Of a DNA stretch of 64,000 nucleotides, positions 56,058 to 64,000 are shown one piece after another. The DNA is from Alcanivorax sp. DG881 (GTDB lineage: Bacteria > Pseudomonadota > Gammaproteobacteria > Pseudomonadales > Alcanivoracaceae). The stretch's first letter is position 1; every line of letters starts with the position of its first letter. The notes under the pieces were generated by a model. It was not told where the DNA came from. It saw nothing but the letters and a program-made list of their open reading frames with translations, and ran no database searches. Location: assembly GCF_000155615.1 (NCBI RefSeq), contig NZ_DS989915.1, positions 575,135-639,134 on the forward strand. Reading direction: 5' to 3'. The translations under genes were made by a program, and so were the position numbers.

Positions 56058-57908
56058 TCAATTGCTGACTGTCTTCACCAGCATTTCATGCATTCGACGC
56101 GCGGTTGCCGCCGGGTCTTTTGGCAGCTGGCCTTCCGCCAACATAGCCTGGTCCAGCAACAGTGCAGCCAGATCATCAAAGCGCTCCCCCGCGTCGATGC
56201 TGCTCAGTTTGGCCAACAAATCGTGGCTCAGGTTTACCTCCAGTACCGGCTTGTTCTCCGGAACAGGCTGACCTGCCGCTTCCAGCATTCGACGCATCTG
56301 CGGGCCGAGCTGGTCTTCCGCCAGTACCAGACAGGCCGGGGAATCCACCAGACGCGTCGTCGCACGCACCGCTTCCACATGCTCGCTCAGGCTGCCGGAC
56401 AGGCGTTGAATCAGCGGATCATCGTTGTTCGCCTGTTCATCATCGCCCAGGTCCAGCTCACCACGGGCAGCATTGACCAACTTCACATCCTTGTAGCTTT
56501 CCAGATAGCCCACCATCCATTCATCGACGGGATCACTGAGCAGCAAGACTTCAATGCCTTTTTTGCGGAACACTTCCAAGTGCGGGCTTTGTCGCGCGGC
56601 CGACGGGGTGTCCGCCAGCAGGTAGTAGATGCTGTCCTGCTCTGCAGGCTTGTTGTCCAGATAGTGATCCAGGGAGGTAGTCACCGAATCCGGGTTACTA
56701 CTGGTGGCAAAGCGCAACAAGGCAGCGATGGCTTGCTGGTTATCACGGTCTTCGGCCACCCCTTCCTTGATCACTTGGCCAAACTGGGCCCAGAAGGTGG
56801 CGTACTGTTCATCATCATTGCTGAGTTTCTTCAGCATCTGCAGCACACGCTTGGTCAGCGCAGCACGAATTTTCTGTACCGGGCCATAATCCTGCAGCAA
56901 CTCGCGGCTCACGTTCAGGGGCAGATCCGGGGCATCAATCACCCCCTTGATGAAGCGCAGGTACTGGGGCAGAAACTGTTCTGCATCATCCATGATGAAA
57001 ACGCGCTGGACGTATAACTTCAGGCCACGGTTGGCTTCACGCTGGTACAGATCAAACGGCGCCCGGGCCGGAATATAAAGCAGGCTGGTGTACTCCAGCT
57101 TGCCTTCCACCTTGTTATGGCTCCAGGTCAGTGCGTCCTGAAAGTCATGACTGATGTGCTTGTAAAAGTTCTGGTATTCCTCATCCGTGACTTCGCTTCG
57201 CGGCCGTTGCCAGAGCGCGGTGGCGGAATTCAGCGTTTCCTCTTTGGCCTCGTCATCACCGTCCGGGGCTGTCACCAACACAATCGGGAAAGCCACGTGG
57301 TCGGAATACTGGCCAATCACCTGGCGAATTTTAAAATCATCAAGAAAATCACAGGCATCGTCACGCAGATGCAAAATCACTGCTGTGCCGGATTCATCAC
57401 GGGTAAGCGGCTCCACGGAAAACTCACCTTTCCCGTCACTCTCCCAACGCACGCCATCAGCCGCGGCTTCGCCGGCCTTGCGGGTTTCCACGGTGACGGT
57501 GTCAGCCACGATAAAGGCCGAATAAAACCCCACACCGAATTGACCAATCAGCTGAGCATCTTTCTTCTGATCACCGCTCAGGTTGGCGAGGAATTTTTCC
57601 GTTCCGGAACGGGCAATCGTGCCCAGATTATCCACTACCTCATCCTGGCCCATGCCAATGCCGTTGTCGGTAATGGTCAGCGTGCCCGCGTCCTTGTCCA
57701 CTTGCAGGGTAATGCGGGGTTCATCACCCTGCTCCAGCAGCGCAGGATTATCCAGCGCCTGGAAACGTAGCTTGTCGCACGCATCCGATGCATTGGATAT
57801 CAACTCCCGCAAAAAGATTTCACGGTTGCTGTAAAGAGAATGAATCATCAAGTGAAGAAGGCGGGATACTTCCGCCTGAAACCCATGGGTTTGTTTTTCT
57901 GCTGACAC
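56058..57908 (-). CDS. htpG: molecular chaperone HtpG (Hsp90)
   Basis: The 616-residue chaperone starts at the GTG at 57908, with AGGAG 7 bases upstream, giving VSAEKQTHGFQAEVSRLL. A longer in-frame ATG start is less typical. The GHKL ATPase domain has E35 and N39 (RELISNASDA), the DNGIGM and GQFGVGFYSAF loops, then middle and C-terminal dimerisation domains ending in the usual place (no MEEVD in bacteria). A terminator follows. A heat-shock-type promoter was not evident upstream. Confidence 0.97.
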   Translation of the reverse strand: MSAEKQTHGFQAEVSRLLHLMIHSLYSNREIFLRELISNASDACDKLRFQALDNPALLEQGDEPRITLQVDKDAGTLTITDNGIGMGQDEVVDNLGTIARSGTEKFLANLSGDQKKDAQLIGQFGVGFYSAFIVADTVTVETRKAGEAAADGVRWESDGKGEFSVEPLTRDESGTAVILHLRDDACDFLDDFKIRQVIGQYSDHVAFPIVLVTAPDGDDEAKEETLNSATALWQRPRSEVTDEEYQNFYKHISHDFQDALTWSHNKVEGKLEYTSLLYIPARAPFDLYQREANRGLKLYVQRVFIMDDAEQFLPQYLRFIKGVIDAPDLPLNVSRELLQDYGPVQKIRAALTKRVLQMLKKLSNDDEQYATFWAQFGQVIKEGVAEDRDNQQAIAALLRFATSSNPDSVTTSLDHYLDNKPAEQDSIYYLLADTPSAARQSPHLEVFRKKGIEVLLLSDPVDEWMVGYLESYKDVKLVNAARGELDLGDDEQANNDDPLIQRLSGSLSEHVEAVRATTRLVDSPACLVLAEDQLGPQMRRMLEAAGQPVPENKPVLEVNLSHDLLAKLSSIDAGERFDDLAALLLDQAMLAEGQLPKDPAATARRMHEMLVKTVSN

Positions 57909-57980
57909 GATTAACTCCTGAACCTGCGGGTAATGTTGAGGAACAGATATGGGCAAACCGTTTTTTTTCAAGGGGGCGAG

Positions 57981-58883
57981 CTAACGCCTGATCAGATGAG
58001 ACAAGGCGGAATCCAGGTCCGGAAATCGGAAAATGAAGCCCTGCTGCTCCAGGCGGCGGGGATAAACCCGCTGCCCGCCAAGCAGCATGGCCGATTGCTC
58101 GCCTAAGCCCGCCTTGAGCGCCGCGGATGGCACACGCAGCAGCGCCGGGCGCTTCACTTTTCGGGCAAGGCTGTGATGGAACTCGCGCTGGGTCACCGGC
58201 GCCGGCGCACAGGCGTTGAACACGCCGTCCACACCCGGGGTTTCCAGCGCCCGCACCAGCACCGCCACCATGTCGTCAATATGCACCCAGCTCAGCCACT
58301 GGTTGCCGTCACCGAGCATGGCGCCAAGCCCAAGCCGATACACCGGCAGCAACTTGCTCAACATGCCGCCATCGCTACCCAGCACGATACCCGTGCGCAC
58401 CAGGCATAACCTTACCCCCTGGCGCGATACCGGCCGGGCGGCCTGCTCCCAGGCGTCGCAAAGCAAGTAACCGAAATCACGCCTGCGCGCCGGGCTTTCT
58501 TCAGACAGTTCGGCGTTGTCCGCGTTGCCATAGAACCCCACGGCTGATCCGGAAACCAGCACCGCCGGTTTACGATCCAACCGGGACACCAGCCCCACCA
58601 CGCCTTCCGTGACACCGACCCGCGACGCAAACAGCGTTTTCTTGCGCCGTTCAGTCCAGCGGCCGGCAAACAGGCTTTCGCCAGCCAGGTTGACGATGCC
58701 GTCAATCGCTGCATCGTTCTCTATGTCATCCAGAGATGTCACCAGGCGCGCCCCTTCCGGCAGCACGCGAGCGGCTTTACGGGGTTTGCGGGTGAGAACG
58801 GTCAGCTCGTGGCCGTGGGCAGCCAGTCGCCGGCAAAGATGCTGGCCAATGAACCCACTGCCACCGGTTATCAGTACCTTCAA
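57981..58883 (-). CDS. TIGR01777 family epimerase/NAD-binding protein (YfcH-like)
   Basis: The 300-residue protein has the extended-SDR Rossmann start KVLITGGSGFIGQHL and the conserved IVNLAGESLFAGRWTERRKK, GSAVGFYGN and NACAPAPVTQREFHHSLA blocks of the TIGR01777 family (E. coli YfcH, SulA-type). It starts at TTG, overlapping the previous stop (TTGA), with AGAGG 7 bases upstream. Substrate is unknown. Coupled to the preceding Sm-repeat membrane protein gene. Confidence 0.87.
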   Translation of the reverse strand: MKVLITGGSGFIGQHLCRRLAAHGHELTVLTRKPRKAARVLPEGARLVTSLDDIENDAAIDGIVNLAGESLFAGRWTERRKKTLFASRVGVTEGVVGLVSRLDRKPAVLVSGSAVGFYGNADNAELSEESPARRRDFGYLLCDAWEQAARPVSRQGVRLCLVRTGIVLGSDGGMLSKLLPVYRLGLGAMLGDGNQWLSWVHIDDMVAVLVRALETPGVDGVFNACAPAPVTQREFHHSLARKVKRPALLRVPSAALKAGLGEQSAMLLGGQRVYPRRLEQQGFIFRFPDLDSALSHLIRR

Positions 58884-60496
58884 CGGGCAGCCTCTATGTG
58901 GCGAATACTGTCGATATCGTAGAAGTACTCCATATTGCCCGCGCCCAACGGCACACTCAAGGTCAGGTGATCGTCAGCCACTGCCTGCAAAATCCCCGTG
59001 CGCCGGGGACCCTCATTGGTCTCAATCGTCACGTTTTTCCCTACCAGTGCCTTGAGTTCACTGCTCGCAGCCGGAGTTTGTTCAGCGGGCACGGTCTCTG
59101 CGGTATGGCTCGGGGCAGCCGCTGGCTCTGCCGGCTCAACCCCAACGGCCTCCGGCTGATCGCCCTCAGACGCCGTCAGCACCACTTTCTGACCGGAGGA
59201 CAGAGTCAGGAACTTTAATTCATCCGCCCCCACACTGCGCTCCACATTGCCACTGCCCACATTCATTACCAGCCACAGGCGATCGCCACCCACCTTGCGC
59301 AAGACGCCTTCCAGAGTTCGCCCTCCGGTGGTTTCCAGCACCACCGACTGGTTTTCGTACGCCACCAGTTCCGGGAACGTCTGCGTAATCGGTTCTGGCG
59401 CAGCCCGTTCTGGTTCAGCCGGCTTCTCGGCGCTTGGCGTCACCAGCTCCAACCCGCCCTCTTTTGCGGCGGTGGTGACACGGGTTTCCATGGAGCCAGC
59501 AACCACTGCCCAGCCCACGTCACTCTTCTCCAGACGTACCGTGCGTTCCTGCACGGCACCATTACTCAATTCCACCACGGCCATGACCTGGCCGCTGTTT
59601 TCCGTGCGGCGCAGGGTCACATGTCGGGCCTCAATCGTGCTCACGGCCCCTTCTGGAAATTGGGTTCGCAGAAACTCCTCCGCCACATGGGCCAGGGTAT
59701 CTTCGTGATCAAAGTACAGGTCGACCTGGCCGTTGCGGTAACGCAGATTATTGGTATGGGCGGTGAAGTCCCCGGTCAGATAGCTCTTGAAACTGTCCGG
59801 CATGACCAACACAAGGGAACCGGAAAGCTGCCCTGTATCCAGCGGTGCCAGCGCCAGCTCCATACGATAGCCGCCGTCGAAAATACGGGTTTCAGGGTAA
59901 TCCTGGTTCTCCGGCTTCCAGGACAGATGCACCACAGGGCCATCCTCATCAGACGGGCCCACAATCAACGTTCGACGTTCGGTAATGTCTTCCGGGTTCC
60001 AGCCCAGCAGAACGCGCACTTCCAGATCGGCCAGAAAGCCTTCGCCCTGGCTCAGGGTCAATACCCCATCAATGAGAGCAACCCGGTCGTAGCGGAATGT
60101 CTCACCGTGCAAACGCCCGGTCAGGCGCTTACCCTGCCCTGCCACGACCAGCAGAGCGGACTCTTCCGAGGAAACAAAAGCCGTGCTGCTGGCTTTTTTC
60201 TCACCACGCAGTACCTGACCACTCTGGCTGGATACCGGTTGCGTAGAAACGTCCCCCGCCAGGCTCCCGCCTGTGACCACGAACAGGCCTATGCCAACCG
60301 CAGTGGTCAGCACCGCTGCCACACGGCCCAGCGCCCACCAGCGATAATATTCCCAATGGCTTTGCACCTGCCCCAAGCTTACCAGAGGTACCAGAAAAAA
60401 AAGCGAGCTGTGGCCCCGGCTACCGGCTTCATGCATCAGCCCCAGCGTGGTGATGATGAGTGCGCTTACCCCAACAATAATCAGCAGTTCTGCCAT
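58880..60496 (-). CDS. membrane protein with duplicated C-terminal Sm-like repeats, function unknown
   Basis: The 538-residue protein has three N-terminal hydrophobic segments (about 3-20, 32-42 and 57-75), then a large beta-rich region. It ends with two homologous blocks of about 57 residues (375-432 and 480-536) that share NQSVVLETTGGRTLEGVL / GKNVTIETNEGPRRTGIL, then D-L-L-V-G-GN-E and D-I/L. This pattern looks like an Sm/LSm-type small barrel duplicated in tandem. A Pro/Ala/Glu-rich linker joins them. No family named. Its stop overlaps the epimerase TTG start. Confidence 0.72.
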   Translation of the reverse strand: MAELLIIVGVSALIITTLGLMHEAGSRGHSSLFFLVPLVSLGQVQSHWEYYRWWALGRVAAVLTTAVGIGLFVVTGGSLAGDVSTQPVSSQSGQVLRGEKKASSTAFVSSEESALLVVAGQGKRLTGRLHGETFRYDRVALIDGVLTLSQGEGFLADLEVRVLLGWNPEDITERRTLIVGPSDEDGPVVHLSWKPENQDYPETRIFDGGYRMELALAPLDTGQLSGSLVLVMPDSFKSYLTGDFTAHTNNLRYRNGQVDLYFDHEDTLAHVAEEFLRTQFPEGAVSTIEARHVTLRRTENSGQVMAVVELSNGAVQERTVRLEKSDVGWAVVAGSMETRVTTAAKEGGLELVTPSAEKPAEPERAAPEPITQTFPELVAYENQSVVLETTGGRTLEGVLRKVGGDRLWLVMNVGSGNVERSVGADELKFLTLSSGQKVVLTASEGDQPEAVGVEPAEPAAAPSHTAETVPAEQTPAASSELKALVGKNVTIETNEGPRRTGILQAVADDHLTLSVPLGAGNMEYFYDIDSIRHIEAAR

Positions 60497-60848
60497 ATTC
60501 TTATTCTCTCCACGGGTCGTCGCCCTACCGATAACCGGCGAACTTCCCCCACTTTACAAAGCCTTTTGCGGGCATTCCAGCACTTAAGTTACTGATTTTT
60601 CTATTAGAGTGAAGGGCATGATATGCATCACATTTAGCCTTCCCGAACCGCCCGCTGCAAGCGGTTATTCATCATTACGCAGACCTTCTGCCCGGACGTT
60701 CAGCGCCACTCATCATTGAAAAGAAAAAAAAACTTGTCAGGCTGAAAGTCAGAGGATATACAGGCGCTGAGGACATTGGGAAACCGGGGAACCGGACCCG
60801 ATGGCCCCGTGTAACAGGTTGTTTGAGGAGGTCAGGAAGGAGGCCACC
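60497..60848. other. 352-base gap before the PA3496-family gene, containing its promoter
   Basis: The left part (60497-60720) shows nothing I can assign. The right part holds a sigma-70 promoter (TTGTCA-N17-TATACA, listed separately) and the leader of the following gene. Confidence 0.6.
60734..60762 (+). promoter_or_regulatory. sigma-70 promoter of the PA3496-family gene
   Basis: TTGTCA (60734-60739) and TATACA (60757-60762) are 17 bases apart, so transcription would start near 60769, giving a leader of about 80 bases. Confidence 0.7.
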
Positions 60849-61085
60849 ATGAGTAACCATCGTAATGAGCAAGACCTTGATTCGGAAGATCTGCTGATGA
60901 ACGAAGATTTCGATATCCTGGATGACAATGTGGATGAGGAAGAGCAGGAAGAGCGTAGTGCTCGCAGCCGCTCCTTCAATATGGACATGCGCCATCGCAT
61001 CGAAGATCGGCTGGAAGAGCGCCGCCTGAAAAAGGAACTCAATGAATACGAGTCCTTTGACCTGGACGACGACCTCCTCCACTAA
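60849..61085 (+). CDS. PA3496 family putative envelope integrity protein
   Basis: The 78-residue, highly acidic then basic protein fits the PA3496 family by its RHRIEDRLEERRLKKEL helix (about 46-62) and acidic N-terminal half. The start ATG at 60849 is preceded by GGAGG 6 bases away and by a good promoter, whereas the longer in-frame start would lie in the leader. No membrane helix. Short proteins of this family are linked to envelope stability, but the mechanism is unknown. Ends just before a bidirectional terminator. Confidence 0.8.
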   Translation: MSNHRNEQDLDSEDLLMNEDFDILDDNVDEEEQEERSARSRSFNMDMRHRIEDRLEERRLKKELNEYESFDLDDDLLH

Positions 61086-61091
61086 GCCCAC

Positions 61092-61121
61092 AAAAAAGGC
61101 CGGCAAATGCCGGCCTTTTTT
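61092..61121. terminator. bidirectional terminator between PA3496-family gene and sucD
   Basis: GGCCGGC/GCCGGCC with an AAAT loop is flanked by six A on the left and six T on the right, so it works in both directions. It ends the PA3496-family gene on the plus strand and sucD (stop 61140) on the minus strand. Confidence 0.93.
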
Positions 61122-61139
61122 GTATCGCCAACGGCGGAT

Positions 61140-62015
61140 TTACCAGCCAGTCGCTTCTTTCACGGCTTTGCCGATTTCTGCCGGGTTGCGCACGGTCTTC
61201 ACACCCGCCGCTTCCAGAACTGCAAACTTTTCATCTGCCGTCCCTTTACCACCGGCAATGATGGCGCCAGCGTGGCCCATGCGTTTGCCCGCCGGAGCCG
61301 TTACGCCCGCGATGTAGCTCACCACCGGCTTGGTGACGTTCTCCTTGATATAGGCAGCCGCTTCATCTTCTGCGGTACCGCCGATCTCACCCACCATCAC
61401 AATGGCTTCGGTCTGCGGGTCATTCTGGAACAATTCCAGCGCATCAATGAATGTCATGCCCGGAATCGGGTCACCGCCAATACCAATACAGGAAGACTGA
61501 CCAAAGCCCAGCTTGGTGGTTTGGTTAACCGCTTCATAGGTCAGGGTACCGGAGCGGGACACGATGCCTACCTTGCCCGGCTTGTGGATATGGCCCGGCA
61601 TGATCCCGATTTTGCACTCACCCGGAGTAATTACCCCAGGGCAGTTCGGGCCGATCAGACGAACGCCGTCCATGCGGGAGATATACTCTTTGACGAAAAG
61701 CATATCCAGCGCAGGAACCCCTTCGGTAATGCAGACGATCAGTTCGATGCCGGCGTCTGCGGCTTCCAGAATGGAGTCCTTGCAGAACGGTGCGGGCACA
61801 TAGATCACGCTGGCGGTGGCGCCGGTTTCAGCCACGGCTTCTGCCACGGTGTTGAATACCGGCAGGCCCAGGTGGGTCTGGCCGCCTTTACCCGGGGTGA
61901 CACCACCCACCATCTGAGTGCCGTACTCAATGGCCTGTTCAGAGTGGAGTGTGCCCTGGCTGCCGGTGAAGCCCTGGCAGATAACCTTGGTGTTTTTATC
62001 GATCAATACGCTCAT
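61140..62015 (-). CDS. sucD: succinyl-CoA ligase alpha subunit SucD
   Basis: SucD with SucC interconverts succinyl-CoA and succinate with ATP or GTP formation. The 291-residue product has the CoA-binding start [18 protein letters not shown] and the catalytic His in [17 protein letters not shown] near residue 247. RBS GGAGG lies 6 bases before the ATG, and the start overlaps the sucC stop by 4 bases. It ends before the bidirectional terminator. Confidence 0.98.
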   Translation of the reverse strand: MSVLIDKNTKVICQGFTGSQGTLHSEQAIEYGTQMVGGVTPGKGGQTHLGLPVFNTVAEAVAETGATASVIYVPAPFCKDSILEAADAGIELIVCITEGVPALDMLFVKEYISRMDGVRLIGPNCPGVITPGECKIGIMPGHIHKPGKVGIVSRSGTLTYEAVNQTTKLGFGQSSCIGIGGDPIPGMTFIDALELFQNDPQTEAIVMVGEIGGTAEDEAAAYIKENVTKPVVSYIAGVTAPAGKRMGHAGAIIAGGKGTADEKFAVLEAAGVKTVRNPAEIGKAVKEATGW

Positions 62016-63181
62016 GCGGCACCTCCCACTGCTTTCACTACCTGTTCGGCAGCATCATCAAAACTTTGTGCGGCAATGATGTTCATGCCGCTTTCTGCCA
62101 GCTTCTGGGAACCCAGCTCCGCATTGTTACCTTCCAGACGAACCACAACCGGGACCGTCACGCCCACTTCTTCCACAGCACCGATAATGCCTTCGGCAAT
62201 CAGGTCACAACGGACAATACCGCCAAAGATGTTCACCAGAACGCCCTTTACCTGATCATCAGACAGGATGATCTTGAACGCTTCGGTAACGCGCTCTTTG
62301 GTCGCACCACCGCCCACGTCGAGGAAGTTGGCCGGCGCACCGCCTTTCAGCTTCACCAGGTCCATGGTGCCCATGGCCAGGCCCGCACCGTTCACCATGC
62401 AACCGATGTTGCCGTCCAGCGCCACGTAGTTCAGGTCCCACTCGGCAGCACGACGCTCACGCTCGTCCTCCTGACTGGGATCGTCCAGAGCCTTGATGTC
62501 CGGATGACGATACAGCGCGGAGCCATCCACGTTGATCTTGGCATCCAGGCAGTGCAGATCGCCCTCATCGGTAATCACCAGCGGGTTCACTTCGATCAGC
62601 GCCAGGTCCTTGTCGATGAACAGCTTGGCCAGGCCTACAAAGATCTTGGCAAACTGGTTGACCTGTTTGCCTTCCAGGCCCAGCTGGAACGCAATTTCAC
62701 GAGCCTGGTAGGGCTGTGCCCCCACCAGCGGGTCGATTTCCGCTTTGAGGATTTTCTCCGGGGTTTCTTCTGCGACCGTTTCGATGTCCACGCCACCTTC
62801 GGTGGAGGCCATGAAGACGACACGGCGGCTGGCACGGTCCAGTACCGCACTCAGATACAGCTCTTTGGCAATATCGGTGCAGGTTTCCACCAGGATTTTT
62901 GATACCGGCTGGCCGTGTTCATCGGTCTGGAACGTCACCAGGTTTTTGCCCAGCCACTGCTTGGCAAACGCCGCCGCGTCTTCCGGGGTATCCACCAACT
63001 TCACACCACCGGCTTTACCGCGACCGCCAGCGTGCACCTGGGCCTTCACTACCCACTTGTCACCACCGATCTCTTTCGCCTTTGCTGCTACCTCTTCCGG
63101 GGTATCACAGGCAAAGCCGGTAGAGACTGGCAACCCATAATCAGCAAAAAGCTGTTTTGACTGATACTCATGGAGATTCAT
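62012..63181 (-). CDS. sucC: ADP-forming succinyl-CoA ligase beta subunit SucC
   Basis: SucC is the ATP-grasp subunit, binding nucleotide and succinate. The 389-residue product begins [19 protein letters not shown] and has the ATP-grasp blocks and C-terminal [16 protein letters not shown] loop. It precedes sucD with a 4-base overlap and follows lpd with 74 bases between, the usual TCA-cluster order (…lpd-sucC-sucD). Confidence 0.98.
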   Translation of the reverse strand: MNLHEYQSKQLFADYGLPVSTGFACDTPEEVAAKAKEIGGDKWVVKAQVHAGGRGKAGGVKLVDTPEDAAAFAKQWLGKNLVTFQTDEHGQPVSKILVETCTDIAKELYLSAVLDRASRRVVFMASTEGGVDIETVAEETPEKILKAEIDPLVGAQPYQAREIAFQLGLEGKQVNQFAKIFVGLAKLFIDKDLALIEVNPLVITDEGDLHCLDAKINVDGSALYRHPDIKALDDPSQEDERERRAAEWDLNYVALDGNIGCMVNGAGLAMGTMDLVKLKGGAPANFLDVGGGATKERVTEAFKIILSDDQVKGVLVNIFGGIVRCDLIAEGIIGAVEEVGVTVPVVVRLEGNNAELGSQKLAESGMNIIAAQSFDDAAEQVVKAVGGAA

Positions 63182-63255
63182 GCCAATACTTCCATCATCA
63201 ATGAATTAGTGGCGCCCTGTTCAAGCGCCGTTATCGCTGCCGTTCAAATGCCGCG

Positions 63256-64000
<745 letters not shown>

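Overview
The window is chromosomal DNA of a gammaproteobacterium. The gene order leuC-leuD-leuB-asd-usg-fimV-truA-trpF-...-accD-folC-(SPOR)-cvpA-purF-metZ is the Pseudomonas-type arrangement. Together with an AcnB-type aconitase, FimV, a PA3496-family protein and a TgpA/DUF58/MoxR cluster, it fits a Pseudomonas/Oceanospirillales relative. Overall style suggests the marine genus Alcanivorax, but this is inference because there is no rRNA to confirm it. I see no phage, transposase, CRISPR array or tRNA; it is core genome with small accessory pieces.

Layout. 1-4.5 kb: miaE, a lipid A-type acyltransferase and acnB with a clear promoter and terminator. 4.6-7.4 kb: a LysR regulator divergent from a Tat-exported formylglycine sulfatase, with a T-N11-A operator between them. 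7.4-11.4 kb: hrpB, an unknown protein behind a palindromic operator, and a heme-oxygenase-like diiron protein (UndA/TenA type). 11.5-15.4 kb: moxR-DUF58-tgpA. 15.4-25.5 kb: a ten-gene minus-strand run truA-trpF-trpB-trpA-accD-folC-SPOR-cvpA-purF-metZ, mixing tRNA modification, tryptophan, fatty acid, folate, purine and methionine functions. 25.7-34.9 kb: leuC-leuD-lipoprotein-leuB-asd-usg-fimV, with a divergent LysR gene at 35 kb and a second T-N11-A box. 35.9-40.4 kb: MFS transporter, aroC, prmB, a small unknown and an EVE-domain protein. 40.4-42.5 kb: ammonium transporter behind a canonical sigma-54 promoter, followed by a gene whose 3' end looks frameshifted. 42.5-50.2 kb: dicarboxylate/amino-acid symporter, a tiny membrane protein and a catalytically degenerate SDR sharing a symmetric operator, then an overlapping trio (hydrolase, REC plus degenerate GGDEF protein, DUF2505), a MaoC hydratase and two alpha/beta hydrolases. 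50.3-54 kb: xth, a pore-less voltage-sensor-like membrane protein, a single-domain response regulator and a soluble Ser/Thr kinase, all on the plus strand. 54.3-64 kb: gpsA-sixA, htpG, a membrane protein with duplicated Sm-like repeats followed by a TIGR01777 epimerase, a PA3496-family gene, sucC-sucD, and the 3' part of lpd at the window edge.

Most of the window is biosynthetic housekeeping. The parts most worth following up are the voltage-sensor/response-regulator/kinase group, the hydrolase/pseudo-cyclase/DUF2505 operon, the UndA-like oxidase, the three proteins that kept a fold but lost catalytic residues (Usg, the GGDEF domain, the SDR), and several well-formed but unassigned operators and hairpins.
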